From: Nocardia stercoris
Lineage (GTDB): Bacteria > Actinomycetota > Actinomycetes > Mycobacteriales > Mycobacteriaceae
Assembly (NCBI RefSeq): GCF_003696265.1
Contig: NZ_RFFH01000005.1
Location: forward strand, 124,001 to 188,000
Direction: 5' to 3'
Length of the DNA: 64,000 nt
The position numbers and the translations under genes are program-made. Numbering within the stretch: the stretch's first letter is position 1; each line of letters begins with the position of its first letter. Below are positions 24,036 through 34,277 of the stretch, in pieces. The notes under the pieces were generated by a model. That model searched no databases. It saw only the letters and a list, made by a program, of their open reading frames with translations, and was not told the DNA's origin.

Positions 24036-25415
24036 GTGACAGCTCGAGAGTTCGACACGGCGGCACCGGAGGCCGTGCATCGGCCCGAGCTGGAGAAGTT
24101 CGGCTTCGCCGAATGGCGGCGGACAGCGGTGATCGGCAGTGTGCTGGGCGGGTCGATCGCCAAGCGGGTGCTGCGCACCGGCCTGCGGCCGTCCCGGCGG
24201 CGGACCGCGATGGCCGCCGGCGTGGTCGACGGGTTCGAGACCCTCGGCCCGATGTTCGTGAAACTGGGCCAGCTGATCGCCTCCTCACCGGCGGCGTTCC
24301 CGCGCGAACTGGCCGACGCGTGCCTGCGCTGCCTCGACGACGTACCCCCGTTCCCCGCGGTGGCGGCCCGCGAGATCGTGGCCGCCGACCTCGGCCGGCC
24401 GATCGAGGAGCTGTTCGCCGTTTTCGACGACGAGCCGCTGTCGGCGGCGTCGGTGGCCCAGGTGCACGCGTGTGTGCTGGCCGACGGCCGTGCCGCCGTG
24501 GTGAAGGTGCAGCGGCCCGATATCGCCCGGCGGATGATCGTCGACCTGCGCGCGGCCTACCGGCTCGCGGGCTGGCTGCGGCGGCGGTCGGAGAACGCCC
24601 GGGTCGCCAACACCGAGGGCGTGGTCCGCGATCTGTACGAGGCCACCATCGCCGAACTCGACTTCCGCAACGAGGCCGACAGCCAGACCCGCGCCCGGGA
24701 GAACCTGAGCGCCTTCGGTGACAACACCGCGGTCGCGATCCCCGAGGTGTACTGGGACCACAGCGGCCCGCGGGTGCTGTGCATGGAACGCATGTACGGG
24801 ATGCCGTTGGACCGCTTCGACGATATCCGTGCCGCGCACCCGGATCCGGAGCTGTTGATCCGCCGGCTGGTGAAGGCATGGGTGGAGAGCGTGGTGGTGC
24901 ACGGGCTGTTCCACGGCGACGTCCACGCCGGCAATCTCTGGCTGCTCGAGGACGGCCGGATCGCCATGCTGGACTTCGGGATCGTGGGCCGCATGGACGG
25001 CCCGTGGCGCGACTTCGTGCGGGCCCTGTTCCACGCCAGCGCCATCGACGGCGACTTCCGTCCGGTGGCGCGGGCCCTACGCGAACTGGATCTGGTCGAC
25101 AGCGAGGCCGGCGACGACGCCACTGTCGGCCGCCAGCTCGCCACCGCGCTCGCACCGGTGCTCAAAGGTAAACTCGCGCAACTCGATATGGGTAAGGTCG
25201 CGGCCCGCCTGGTCGAATTCGGTAAGCGGCGTGGGGCGTTCGGGCCCGAGCAGCTGATCCTGATGGGCAAGCAGCTCGGGTACTTCGAGCGGTACGCGGT
25301 GGCGTTGGCGCCCGGGTGGCGGCTGGGTCAGGATCTGTACCTGTTCCGCAACGTGTTTCCCGACGAGGTCACCGCCAAGGCCGCCGCCGACGGGGTCGAG
25401 CTGCCCCGGGACTGA
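24036..25415 (+). CDS. ABC1/UbiB-family atypical kinase
   Basis: The 459 residues carry all ABC1 hallmarks: the KxGQ motif in FVKLGQLIASSPAAFP (about 73-88), the Ala-rich loop SAASVAQVHA (about 137), VVKVQRP, the catalytic loop HGDVHAGNLW (about 292) and LDFGIVG (about 311). UbiB relatives act in quinone or lipid metabolism; actinobacteria use menaquinone, so the partner is unclear. GTG at 24036 has an ideal GAGGTGG seven bases upstream and is preferred to the ATG at 24012. No C-terminal membrane helix is obvious. Confidence 0.92.
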   Translation: MTAREFDTAAPEAVHRPELEKFGFAEWRRTAVIGSVLGGSIAKRVLRTGLRPSRRRTAMAAGVVDGFETLGPMFVKLGQLIASSPAAFPRELADACLRCLDDVPPFPAVAAREIVAADLGRPIEELFAVFDDEPLSAASVAQVHACVLADGRAAVVKVQRPDIARRMIVDLRAAYRLAGWLRRRSENARVANTEGVVRDLYEATIAELDFRNEADSQTRARENLSAFGDNTAVAIPEVYWDHSGPRVLCMERMYGMPLDRFDDIRAAHPDPELLIRRLVKAWVESVVVHGLFHGDVHAGNLWLLEDGRIAMLDFGIVGRMDGPWRDFVRALFHASAIDGDFRPVARALRELDLVDSEAGDDATVGRQLATALAPVLKGKLAQLDMGKVAARLVEFGKRRGAFGPEQLILMGKQLGYFERYAVALAPGWRLGQDLYLFRNVFPDEVTAKAAADGVELPRD

Positions 25416-25685
25416 CCTGGTCGCGCGCGGGCACGGTCGCTGCCGTGCGGCGGCACGGAGTTCCGGCGTCGGCCGGGCACCGAGCGAGTTTCTCCGGAAT
25501 ATGCTGGCGTGGCCGAAGATTCGCTGGTGACGGTTGCGCGGCGACTGCGTATCCGTCCGGCGCACCCGACGGCCGTGCGTGGCCGGCGTTCTTACCATGG
25601 AGGCATGGGCGAGGACAATAGTCACTGACAGAATTGTGATGCGAGCCGCCTCGCCCACTCACAACGACGTGAGAAGGTGAGAGAA

Positions 25686-26303
25686 ATGGGCTACCGAAAG
25701 GGAACTCTGTCCGTCACGTGGCGCATCGCGGGGATGGTCGCGGCAGCACTGTTGCTGGCCGGCCCGTCTGCCCCGGCCGTACCGGCACATGCCGATCCGG
25801 ATTGCGCGCCGGTACAACTGGTGTACGCCAGGGGTACCACCGAACCCGGCGATCTGGGCGCCGCCGTGGGAGATCTGCTCTACCGCGATCTGCAAGCCAC
25901 GCTCCCGATGGACATCGATGCCTACCAGGTGCGGTATCCCGCAAACCTTCTCGACCCGAACTCGGTGGGCGACGGCCGAACCGACCTCGCCGCGCACCTG
26001 GCCGAACAGTCGGCGCTCTGCCCGCAGCAGCAGTTCATCCTCGCCGGCTACTCCCAGGGGGCGGTGGTCGTGCAGACCGCGCTGCTGCTGCCGGACCTCG
26101 CCGGCCGGATCAGCTTGATCCTGCTGTTCGGTGACCCGCTGCCCGCACTCGGCTGGAACGTCCCCGGGCCGTACTCGGACCGGGCCGCGGACTACTGCGC
26201 ACCGGGCGACCCGGTGTGTGCGGGCGGGCTCGACCCGGCCGCACACCTGTACTACGGCAACGACATCCGGTCCGCGGCCGGACTGGCGGCGTCGAAGTTG
26301 TGA
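25686..26303 (+). CDS. Secreted cutinase-family esterase
   Basis: The signal peptide ends at AHA-DPDC, near residue 36. The catalytic triad is Ser123 in GYSQG, Asp175 in CAPGDPVC and His187 in AHLYYG. Cys40/Cys112 and Cys171/Cys178 form the two expected disulfides. At 205 residues it is a compact cutinase like the mycobacterial culture-filtrate proteins, acting on polyesters, phospholipids or small esters outside the cell. The ATG at 25686 follows GAAGGTGAG. Confidence 0.92.
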   Translation: MGYRKGTLSVTWRIAGMVAAALLLAGPSAPAVPAHADPDCAPVQLVYARGTTEPGDLGAAVGDLLYRDLQATLPMDIDAYQVRYPANLLDPNSVGDGRTDLAAHLAEQSALCPQQQFILAGYSQGAVVVQTALLLPDLAGRISLILLFGDPLPALGWNVPGPYSDRAADYCAPGDPVCAGGLDPAAHLYYGNDIRSAAGLAASKL

Positions 26304-26310
26304 GGTGCTG

Positions 26311-28011
26311 TCAGCGCCGCTGTACGCGCGGTGGTGGGGCGCCGATCGGGCCGGCCGACTTCAGGTACGCCGCCAGGGCGTCGAGGTCGGCAGGACCGAT
26401 GTCGGCGGTGCCCGTGGCCTCCCGGAACACCGCGAAACCGTCGCCGCCGGCCTGCAGGAAGCTGTTGGTGGCGACCTTGTACTCGGCGGCCGGGTTCAGC
26501 GGCGCGTCACCGATCCGCACCGAATCCTGCAGTACCCGAGCGCCTTTCGGTGCACTGTCGTCGTAGGTGTAGGTCAGGCCGGCGATGTCGAGCACGGCCG
26601 GCTTGCTGACGTTGTCCCACTGCTGTTCCAGCAGCGCCAGGATCTGACGGCCGGTCAGCGTCACCGCTACCACCTCGTTCCCGAACGGCTGCACGGCGTA
26701 GGCCGCGGCATAGCTGATCGGACCGTCGGACAGTTCCGCCCGCACGCCACCGGGATTCATGAACGCCGCGACCGCGCCCTGCGGCGCCATGGCGGCCAGC
26801 ATCGAATCGGCGATGACGTCACCGAGCGGGGAGTCGCCGCCCGGCGAGGACTCCACGGGCAGCGGCGCGGTCGCGGTGCCGATGGTCTGCTTCGCGCGCG
26901 GGTCGGCGAGCCCGGCGTAGTAGGCGACGGTCTTCGCCGTCGCCGGATCGGGCGCGAGGTTGTGGGTCACCAAGCGATTCACGGCTTTCGCGTCGACCGT
27001 GCCGTCGTGGAACCGCAGCGCGATATCGGTGATCATCCGGCCGTAGGAGGCGGCCTGGGTCACCACCTTCCCGTCGATCGCGCAGTTGTACCACTGGTGA
27101 GTGTGCCCGGTGATCAGCACTTTCACCGCCGGATCGACCCGGTGGGCCAACGCGGTCACGGTGGGGGAGATGTCGGTGCAGCCGTTGGGGTCGACCGGGC
27201 CGCCGTGGGTGTTCTGCGCGCCGCCGTCGTGCAGCAGGGCGACGACGGTCTCGGCGCCGGCCTGTTTCATGGCCGGGACGGCGGCATTGATCGCGTCGGT
27301 CTCGTCCGCGAAGGTGTAACCCCGGATGCCGTCGGGCAGCACAATGGACGCGGTGTCCGGGGTGACGGTGCCGACCACGCCGATCTTGTGGCCGCCCACG
27401 TCGACGATGGTCCACGGCGTGGTCCCGGGTGGTGGATTGCCGGCCGGGTCGGTCACATTGGCGGCCAGATAGCGGAACGCGGCGCCGGTGAACCGCGGGC
27501 CGGGCGTGCAGCCGTCGGCGGCGCAGCCACCGTGCTGCAGGCGCGCCAGTTCGGTGACACCGTGGTCGAATTCGTGATTGCCGACCGAGGAGGCCGCCAC
27601 CCCGATCGAGTTCAGGAAGTCCACGGTCGGCTCGTCGTGGAACAGCGCGGAGGTCAGCGGGCTGGCGCCCACATCGTCACCCGCGGCCAGCACGGCGCCG
27701 GCCGGATACTTCGCCCGCAGCCGGGCCAGGTGCGCCGCGAGGTAGGCGGCGCCGCCGGTCTCGTACGGGCCGATATGGCCGTTGGTGCCGGTGGGCGGTT
27801 CCAGATTGCCGTGGAAGTCGTTGAGGCCGAACAGATGTACCTCGCCCGGCGCGGCGTCGGGCAGGTCACCGGTGCTGATCGCGGGGAAGGGACCGGCGGG
27901 CAGCGGCCCGCTGAGGTCGGGCACCGCGGGGCCCGGGGAACCGCAGCCCGCCAGTAGCACCGCGGCCGTCAGCGCCGCCACCACACCGGACACGCGAGCA
28001 CGAACGTTCAT
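26311..28011 (-). CDS. Lipoprotein 5'-nucleotidase/2',3'-cyclic phosphodiesterase (UshA-like)
   Basis: The lipobox LLAGC (Cys23) anchors this 566-residue enzyme outside the membrane. The metallophosphatase motifs are NDFHGN (Asp65, His67), GDDVGAS (Asp112), GNHEFDHG (Asn145-His146) and ITGHTHQ, which bind two metal ions. The C-terminal half has the 5'-nucleotidase domain with MNPGGVRAEL and AVQPFGNEV, then an AGGDGF substrate loop. It releases nucleosides and phosphate from external nucleotides. It is convergent with the cutinase gene (7-bp gap). Confidence 0.93.
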   Translation of the reverse strand: MNVRARVSGVVAALTAAVLLAGCGSPGPAVPDLSGPLPAGPFPAISTGDLPDAAPGEVHLFGLNDFHGNLEPPTGTNGHIGPYETGGAAYLAAHLARLRAKYPAGAVLAAGDDVGASPLTSALFHDEPTVDFLNSIGVAASSVGNHEFDHGVTELARLQHGGCAADGCTPGPRFTGAAFRYLAANVTDPAGNPPPGTTPWTIVDVGGHKIGVVGTVTPDTASIVLPDGIRGYTFADETDAINAAVPAMKQAGAETVVALLHDGGAQNTHGGPVDPNGCTDISPTVTALAHRVDPAVKVLITGHTHQWYNCAIDGKVVTQAASYGRMITDIALRFHDGTVDAKAVNRLVTHNLAPDPATAKTVAYYAGLADPRAKQTIGTATAPLPVESSPGGDSPLGDVIADSMLAAMAPQGAVAAFMNPGGVRAELSDGPISYAAAYAVQPFGNEVVAVTLTGRQILALLEQQWDNVSKPAVLDIAGLTYTYDDSAPKGARVLQDSVRIGDAPLNPAAEYKVATNSFLQAGGDGFAVFREATGTADIGPADLDALAAYLKSAGPIGAPPPRVQRR

Positions 28012-28068
28012 GACGTCGACTGTGGCATGTCCGGCGGGCGGCGGCGCAACGGGAGGGTGAAAACCCGG

Positions 28069-30075
28069 CTACCAGGACAGGCCCGGGATGACGTTGGTGA
28101 GCTGGGCGGCGGGGGCCGGCAGGCTCATCAGCGGCTGGACCAGGGGAGCGAGGCGCTGCAGCGCACCCGGCCGCTCCAGCGGCGCCGACGCAGCGGCGGG
28201 CCGCTCGCCCCGGGCCGCCGCCGAATCGCCGGACAGCCGGAATCCCTGCTGCAGCACCGTCTTCCGCACCGACGGCAGCACCGTCTCCAGGAACTGGGCG
28301 AAGGTGCCGATCGGGGTGTCGATGCGGGCCGGCCGGTCCTCCAGGGCGCGGACCACCAGCTGCGCGGCCTGCTCGGGGGAGTGGACCGGGATCGAGCGGT
28401 AGGCCTCGGTCGGCGCGATCATCGGGGTGCGCACCAGCGGCATCCGCACCGAGGTGAAAGTGATTCCCGCATCGGCGTTCTCGACCGCGGCCACATCGCT
28501 GAAGGTGTCCAGCGCCGACTTGCTGGCCACATAGGCGGCGAACCGCGGCACCTTGGTCTGCACCGCGATCGAGGAGATGTTCACGAAGTGACCGAAGCGG
28601 CGCTCCCGCATGGCCGGCAGCAGCGCGAGGATCAGCCGGACCGCGCCGAAGTAGTTGACCGCCATGGTGCGCTCGAAGTCGTGCATCCGGTCGGTGGACG
28701 CCAGCACCGACCGCCGGATCGAGCGGCCGGCATTGTTGACCACATAGTCGACCCGTCCGTGGTCGGCGAGCACCTGCTTCACCAGCAGCTCGACCGCCTT
28801 CTCGTCGGTGATGTCGCACGAATACTCCTGCGCCGCACCGCCGTCGGCGCGCACCTCGGCCGCGGCCGCGCTCAGGTCCTCGGGATTGCGCGCCACCATC
28901 AGCACGGTGGCGCCGCGCGCGGCGACCGCGTGCGCGGTGGCCAGCCCGATCCCGGACGAGGCGCCGGTGATGAGCACGACCCGGTCGCGCAGCGGGTCAC
29001 CGTCGCGGTGGCGTCGGGCACGGTCGGGGTCGAGGTGCTCGCGCCAGTAGTTCCACAGCTTGTCGGCGTAGGACTCCAGCGGCGGCACCTCCAGCCCGCT
29101 CAGGTAGACCTGGGTGGAGTCGGAGACGAACCGGGCGTTGAAGGTGAGATGCGGGGCGACCTCGGCGGGAATGCCGTTGCCGCGCAACACCAGATCGCGG
29201 GCCGCGGTGGTGCCCGGCACCCGGCCCAGCAGCCGCAGCGCCGCGCGGGAACCGGGCAGGGTGCCGATGCCGGTGGGCGCGCCCGCGGCGCGGGCGAACG
29301 CGCGATAGACGTCGGTGAACTGCTGCTGTCGCGGATCGGTCAGGTGGAAGGTGCGGCCCTCGAGGCCGGCGGTGGTGATCAGGCGCACCATGGCGGCCGC
29401 CACCCAGTCGACCGGGACGATGTTGGTGGTGCCCGGATTCGGCAGTGGCAGCGGCAGTTCCGACGGCAGGGCCGCCATTCGGGCGATGGCCGGGAAGAAA
29501 TAGTAGGGGCCGTCGATCTTGTCCATCTCACCGGTGCGCGAGTCGCCCACGATGATCGCCGGGCGGTAGATTCGCCAGCTCAGGTCCGGCGATTCCCGGA
29601 CCAGTCGTTCGGCCTCGAATTTGGTGCGGTGATAAGGCGAAGTCAGATTCTGGCCGAGGTCGAAATCGTGCTCGAACCAGAGTCCGGTGTAATCACCGGC
29701 CACCGCGACCGAGGACACGTGATGCAATCGCGCGCCCAGGGTGCGGGCGAGCGCGATCACCGCGGTCGTGCCGTCCACGTTCGCCGCACGCGCGGACTCC
29801 TCGGACGCGGTCATGTCGTAGACCGCGCCCAGGTGGACGACATGGTCGGCCGCGGGCGGGGTGTCGGCCAGGCCCAGGTCCGGGCTGGTGAGGTCGCCGA
29901 CCAGGGCGAACACCCGGTCCGTCGCCCCCCAGGTCGCGGCCAGTTCGTCGAGCTTGGCCACCGACGCCTCGCGGACCAGGACGTGCACGACGGCGTGCGG
30001 ATCGTCGGCGAGCAGGCCGGCCACCACCCGGCGCCCGAGGAATCCGGTACCACCGGTTACCACATAAGAAACCAT
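28069..30075 (-). CDS. Two-domain fatty acyl-CoA reductase (AcrA1-like)
   Basis: The N-terminal half is an extended-SDR/male-sterility-type reductase (TGGTGFLG at 7-14, YHRTK near 149). The C-terminal half is a classical SDR (LITGASSGIGLAT near 362 and YVASKSALDTF near 513). This fusion is characteristic of mycobacterial acyl-CoA reductases such as Rv3391 and Rv1543, which make fatty aldehydes or alcohols for wax esters. The ATG at 30075 has GGGGAG six bases upstream and removes 36 non-conserved residues. The last 50 residues are Ala/Pro-rich, possibly amphipathic. Confidence 0.9.
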   Translation of the reverse strand: MVSYVVTGGTGFLGRRVVAGLLADDPHAVVHVLVREASVAKLDELAATWGATDRVFALVGDLTSPDLGLADTPPAADHVVHLGAVYDMTASEESARAANVDGTTAVIALARTLGARLHHVSSVAVAGDYTGLWFEHDFDLGQNLTSPYHRTKFEAERLVRESPDLSWRIYRPAIIVGDSRTGEMDKIDGPYYFFPAIARMAALPSELPLPLPNPGTTNIVPVDWVAAAMVRLITTAGLEGRTFHLTDPRQQQFTDVYRAFARAAGAPTGIGTLPGSRAALRLLGRVPGTTAARDLVLRGNGIPAEVAPHLTFNARFVSDSTQVYLSGLEVPPLESYADKLWNYWREHLDPDRARRHRDGDPLRDRVVLITGASSGIGLATAHAVAARGATVLMVARNPEDLSAAAAEVRADGGAAQEYSCDITDEKAVELLVKQVLADHGRVDYVVNNAGRSIRRSVLASTDRMHDFERTMAVNYFGAVRLILALLPAMRERRFGHFVNISSIAVQTKVPRFAAYVASKSALDTFSDVAAVENADAGITFTSVRMPLVRTPMIAPTEAYRSIPVHSPEQAAQLVVRALEDRPARIDTPIGTFAQFLETVLPSVRKTVLQQGFRLSGDSAAARGERPAAASAPLERPGALQRLAPLVQPLMSLPAPAAQLTNVIPGLSW

Positions 30076-30388
30076 TGTCGCTCCCCTGCGAATTCGAAAC
30101 GCGCTGTCACGCGAAGTGATCGAAATGCACGAACGGGTCGTGCGCCCTGCGGTACCGGCACGCGACAATGAATGCGGGCACAATGCAGATATCGGGGGGC
30201 GCCGTAAAGCCGTGGCGCCCGGCCCGATGAAGAAAAGTGGATCGAGTGGGTACGTCCTCGTGCCCCGACTCGCGAGTAACTTTACGGTGCAAGCGGAACG
30301 GTACGCAAACGCATGCCCGAATTCAGCCTGTGGGAATGGTCACCACACCGCGCGGCAGACCTATATATGTAACAAGAAGTTTCGGATA
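30076..30388. other. Intergenic region (313 bp), locally AT-richer
   Basis: This gap lies upstream of the acyl-CoA reductase gene and downstream of the exopolysaccharide operon. The 30280-30400 part is clearly lower in GC and includes TATATATGTAAC near 30361. It probably carries the acyl-CoA reductase promoter; no gene or stable hairpin was recognised. Confidence 0.35.
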
Positions 30389-31531
30389 TCAGCGCGGCGA
30401 AACTCCGGTGACGACATCGTTCACCACATCGGCCATCCGGGCTCGGAACGCCTCCGGCGCGAACGACACCGCGTGCTCCCGGATCGCGGCGGCGTCGTAG
30501 GCGCTGTCGTCGAAATCGCGCATGGCCGTAGCCAATCCGGCCACCACGGCATCGTCGTCGCCGGGTGTGACATGCGCGCCGGACAGGCCGGGCAGCACAG
30601 TATCGAGTGCGCCACCGCTCCCCACCGCCAGGACCGGGGTGCCACACGCCATCGCTTCCACCGGCACGATGCCGAAATCCTCCACGCCCGGCATCAGCAG
30701 CGCGCGGCAGCGCCGGTACATGTCGAGCAGCACATCGTCGGGGGCCGCGCCGAGGAAGGTGGTCTCCGGGCCGGCGATCGCCTCCAGCGCGGGCCGGAAC
30801 CGCCCTTCGCCCAGCACGACCAGCCGCACCCCGGCCCGCTGCGCGGCCCGGATCGCCAGATCGGCCCGCTTGTAGGGCACCAGGCGGCCCGCCATCAAGA
30901 AGAACTCACCCCGCGACAGCGCGGGATCCGGTGCGAAGCGGTCGATCCGCACCGGCGGATGCACCACAGCGGCCGGCAGACCCCACCAGTCGCGGACCCG
31001 GTCCGCCACCGCCGCCGAATTCGCCACCACATGCGTCAAGCGCGGCACCGCACGCAGCTCCGCGCGGCGCGCCAGGCCGCCCAGGGCCGCCAGCGCGAGC
31101 TCACCGCCGCGCCCGCCCGCCTCCCGGGCCCGGAACGCCTTGTCCCAGGCCCAGCGGGCCGGGCTGTGCACGTAGGCGACCACCGGGGCGCCGGTGGCGG
31201 CCGCGGCCGAGACGGCGAACGAATGGTGGCTGATCACGACCGCGTCGTAGTCGCGCAGCGGCAGCCGCCGCAACACCGGCGGCACCAGCGGCAGCAGCGG
31301 CGCGTGCGAACGCCCGCCCAAGGCGCGGTAGGCCGGGTTCAGCGCGGCCGGGTGGAACACCGCGTCGGGCGCACCGGCGGCGGCTCGGACCGCGCTCACA
31401 CACTCGTCGGTGGCGATCGGCGCGAAAACCGGTGCGCCGGGCCAGGTCCGGAGGAATTCGGCGATCACCGCCTCCGAGCCACCGTATTCGGTGAAGCGTT
31501 CGTGGACGATCGCGACGCGGGGTGTGGACAC
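30389..31531 (-). CDS. GT4-family glycosyltransferase (last gene of the EPS operon)
   Basis: The 380 residues have a GT-B fold: the N-terminal VAIVHERFTEYGGSEAVI acceptor motif, the VHSPARWAWD segment, and the donor site MAGRLVPYKRADLAI followed by the E-x7-E-like PGVEDFGIVPVEAMACGTPV. It is a retaining transferase using a nucleotide sugar on a lipid-linked oligosaccharide. The start is GTG at 31531, two bases after the stop of the aminotransferase gene, so it is the distal gene of the ten-gene operon. Confidence 0.9.
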   Translation of the reverse strand: MSTPRVAIVHERFTEYGGSEAVIAEFLRTWPGAPVFAPIATDECVSAVRAAAGAPDAVFHPAALNPAYRALGGRSHAPLLPLVPPVLRRLPLRDYDAVVISHHSFAVSAAAATGAPVVAYVHSPARWAWDKAFRAREAGGRGGELALAALGGLARRAELRAVPRLTHVVANSAAVADRVRDWWGLPAAVVHPPVRIDRFAPDPALSRGEFFLMAGRLVPYKRADLAIRAAQRAGVRLVVLGEGRFRPALEAIAGPETTFLGAAPDDVLLDMYRRCRALLMPGVEDFGIVPVEAMACGTPVLAVGSGGALDTVLPGLSGAHVTPGDDDAVVAGLATAMRDFDDSAYDAAAIREHAVSFAPEAFRARMADVVNDVVTGVSPR

Positions 31532-31533
31532 GG

Positions 31534-32877
31534 TCAGCGGTCTCCTGAATCCGATGTGGCGGGAGCGATGTGGCGGGGTGCGCTGTGCCGGCGGATGGCC
31601 GGCGCGACCGGACGGCCGCGCAACAGGCCCGCGACGCTGCCCTGCTCGAGGGCACGCCGGTAGACCGCGGCCGCCGCGGCGGCGGCCTCGACGGTGTGGT
31701 CGATATCGGCGTCGGTGTGCGCCGCGGAGGTGACGAACGACTGGCCGAGCACGCCCCGGTCCAGCAGCTCCTGCAGGAACAGTGTCCGGAACGGTTGCGA
31801 CGGAACACCTTCCGCGTCACGGGTGACGAAGATCAGGCAGGACGGGCGGCCGGTGACGGTGAGCCGGTCGGCGATCCCCAGCTCGGCGGCCGCCGCGTTC
31901 ACCCCGTCGGCCAGGCGCTGACCGGCGCGTTCCATCCGCCCCACCGGATCGGTGGTCGCGTAGGCGGCCACCACGGCGCGGAACGCGGCCAGGCCGGCCG
32001 TCTCCGGGCCGTGCGTGGTGGACAGCAGGAACACCCGCTCCCGCTCGGTACGCAGGCCGCCGAGTTCCATGAACTCCCGCTTGCCGGCCAGCGCCGAGAC
32101 CGGGAAGCCGTTGCCCATCGCCTTGCCCCAGCAGGACAGATCCGGGACCACGCCGTAGACCTGTTGCGCCCCACCGGAAGACCAGCGGAACCCGGTGATC
32201 ATCTCGTCGAACACCAGTAGCGCGCCGAAGCGGTCGCACAGCGCGCGGACCCCGGCCAGATAGCCGGGTTCGGGTTCGGCCAGCGCGGTCGCGGCCTCCA
32301 GGACCACCGCGGCCGTCGGCTGCTCGCTCAGCACGCGTTCCAGGGCCGGGAGATCGTTGTACGGGAACCGGGTCGTCGCCACCGGCGGGATACCGGCCGA
32401 CATGGCGGTCGTGCCGATGAACCAGTCGTCGACGGAGAAGAACGGCTGCTCGCAGATCGCCACCGTCTCCCGGCCGGTCACCGCGCGGGCCAGGCGCACC
32501 GCCGCGGTGGTGGCATCGGAGCCGTTCTTGGCGAACTTCACCATGTCGGCACCCGGGACCAGCGCCAGGAAGTCCTGGGCCGCAAGCAGTTCCAGCTCGG
32601 TCGGGCGGGAGAAACTCACGCCGTCCGCGGCGGCGCGGGCGGCCGCGTCCACCACCGGGCGGTAGCCGTGCCCCAGGGTCACCGACCGCAGGCCGATCCC
32701 GTACTCCACGTACTCGTTGCCGTCGACGTCCCAGACCCGGGATCCCGCGCCGCGCACCAGGATCGGGGCCATGTCCTCGGGATATTGGTCGGCGCCCCGG
32801 GCGTAGGTGTGCGAACCACCGGGAACCAGGTCGTGCAGTCGGGACTGCAGGGCGTTGCTGCGCAGGTACTTTCGCAT
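31534..32877 (-). CDS. Class III PLP aminotransferase (GSA-aminomutase-like)
   Basis: 447 residues with the fold-type I signature: the PLP lysine in [12 protein letters not shown] (near residue 249), the preceding [12 protein letters not shown] (Asp and the Thr/Gly loop) and [18 protein letters not shown]. It resembles glutamate-1-semialdehyde aminomutase, but its place inside a polysaccharide operon argues for transamination of a sugar or an amino-acid decoration, not haem synthesis. The stop of the upstream GNAT gene and this ATG share one base (TGATG). The last 35 residues are an unconserved basic tail. Confidence 0.85.
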   Translation of the reverse strand: MRKYLRSNALQSRLHDLVPGGSHTYARGADQYPEDMAPILVRGAGSRVWDVDGNEYVEYGIGLRSVTLGHGYRPVVDAAARAAADGVSFSRPTELELLAAQDFLALVPGADMVKFAKNGSDATTAAVRLARAVTGRETVAICEQPFFSVDDWFIGTTAMSAGIPPVATTRFPYNDLPALERVLSEQPTAAVVLEAATALAEPEPGYLAGVRALCDRFGALLVFDEMITGFRWSSGGAQQVYGVVPDLSCWGKAMGNGFPVSALAGKREFMELGGLRTERERVFLLSTTHGPETAGLAAFRAVVAAYATTDPVGRMERAGQRLADGVNAAAAELGIADRLTVTGRPSCLIFVTRDAEGVPSQPFRTLFLQELLDRGVLGQSFVTSAAHTDADIDHTVEAAAAAAAVYRRALEQGSVAGLLRGRPVAPAIRRHSAPRHIAPATSDSGDR

Positions 32878-34277
32878 CAGGCCGCACCGTCCGGTCGCAA
32901 GGCCGCCCACAGGGTGTGATCGGCGCGCAGGCCGGTGGGGCCGTAACTGTTGCGCATGACGCCTTCCTCCAGGAAGCCCGCCGCCGCGACGATCGCGGCG
33001 GAATCGGTATCGGCAGTGGGGATCTCGGTGGCCACGCGGCGCAACCCGAGGGAATCGAAACCGTAGTCCAGGACCGCGCACAGGGCGGCGGACCGGACCG
33101 CGGCGCTCGCCCGCCCCGGGTCCGCCCAGCCGGACAGTTTCGCGTTGCGGTCGAACATCTCGAGGTCGTAGAGCCGGAACTCGCCGGCGTAGGACCCGGC
33201 GACCTCGAGCACGAGCACCAGACCGGCGGCCGAGCGCAGCCCGCCGCGGCCGGTCCGCAGTTCCCGGCGCCAGGCCGAACCCGAGTGCCGCCGCAGCCAG
33301 GCGCCCGGGGTGCGGCCCACCTCGATCCGGTCGCGGTTGCGCAGCCGGGCGGTCCGCCAGGCGGTGAGATCCGCTGGAACCCTGGTGCGCAACACCACAT
33401 CCGGATGGCCGGCGACCGTAAGCCGGACCGCGCTGTCGCTCATGCGGCGCCGGATCCGCTGCAGCGCGTACCAGACCAGCAGCCGCAGGCCCACCGAGGC
33501 GATCACGGCCGCTCCGGGACCCCGATCGGCAGTTGCCGCGCCGGGCCGCGCCGATGCCGGATCGGCCGGTGCCGGCGCAGCGGTCACCGAACGAGTGGCC
33601 ATGAGCCGCGCCAGCTGACCGCCCGGCGGCTGCTCGTCGCGCGTCACGGCCCACAACACGTGATCGGCGGGTGCCCCGCCCGCGTCGAAGTACAGCCGCA
33701 TCGTCGCTTCGGGTCGAAAGCCCAGAACCGGGATTCCTTGCGCCATCGCATGATTGGAGACCGAAATGGGTGCGATCACCCGGTGCAGGCCCAATTCGGC
33801 GAAGCCGAAATCCAGCATCATCGCGCTCGAGGTCAGGGCCACGCCCCGCCGGGCGACGCTCACGTCGGTCCAGATGCTCATCTCGGCCGTGCGGGAATCG
33901 GGATCGATGCGGCAGAACTCGATCTGCCCGGCCAGCGTGCCGTCCACCTCGATCACCAGCGGGAGGCGGTGGCCGGCCCTGGCCTCGGCCCACGAGATCA
34001 GGAACTCACGCACCCAGGCGGCACCGGTGTGCCGTTGCGGCCAGTCCAGATCCGAGGTGTACCAATACGGCTCGATCAGCTCACGATTGGCGATCCGGCG
34101 GTCGCGCCACTGCCGGTAATCGGACAGGCGTGGTGGTCGCAGTGTCATTGTGCTCGCACCGACCCGGATCGGCCCCAGCTGGTGCCGGGGCCGCCGCAGA
34201 CCGCCCCGCGCGCGGCCGCCCTCGGCCGCACGCACCCGCGCGGACTCGGGTGGCGGCACCACGGGGAGTTCGCTCAT
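32877..34277 (-). CDS. Tandem GNAT N-acyltransferase (two GNAT domains)
   Basis: The 466-residue protein has two RimJ/RimL-like GNAT domains. Domain 1 (about 43-200) begins MTLRPPRLSDYRQWRDRR and contains SVARRGVALTSSAMMLDFGF, which resembles the acetyl-CoA loop. An Ala/Pro linker and a short hydrophobic stretch (AAVIASVGLRLLVWYALQ) precede domain 2 (about 285-460). The order is aminotransferase next door, then acyltransfer, which fits making an N-acylated amino group on the polymer. Start and stop overlap the lipoprotein gene upstream by four bases (ATGA). Confidence 0.8.
   Translation of the reverse strand: MSELPVVPPPESARVRAAEGGRARGGLRRPRHQLGPIRVGASTMTLRPPRLSDYRQWRDRRIANRELIEPYWYTSDLDWPQRHTGAAWVREFLISWAEARAGHRLPLVIEVDGTLAGQIEFCRIDPDSRTAEMSIWTDVSVARRGVALTSSAMMLDFGFAELGLHRVIAPISVSNHAMAQGIPVLGFRPEATMRLYFDAGGAPADHVLWAVTRDEQPPGGQLARLMATRSVTAAPAPADPASARPGAATADRGPGAAVIASVGLRLLVWYALQRIRRRMSDSAVRLTVAGHPDVVLRTRVPADLTAWRTARLRNRDRIEVGRTPGAWLRRHSGSAWRRELRTGRGGLRSAAGLVLVLEVAGSYAGEFRLYDLEMFDRNAKLSGWADPGRASAAVRSAALCAVLDYGFDSLGLRRVATEIPTADTDSAAIVAAAGFLEEGVMRNSYGPTGLRADHTLWAALRPDGAA

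Noticed and set aside
28027..30171. Plus-strand frame opposite the acyl-CoA reductase
   Set aside because: Antisense shadow; its product has no hydrophobic core or known motif.
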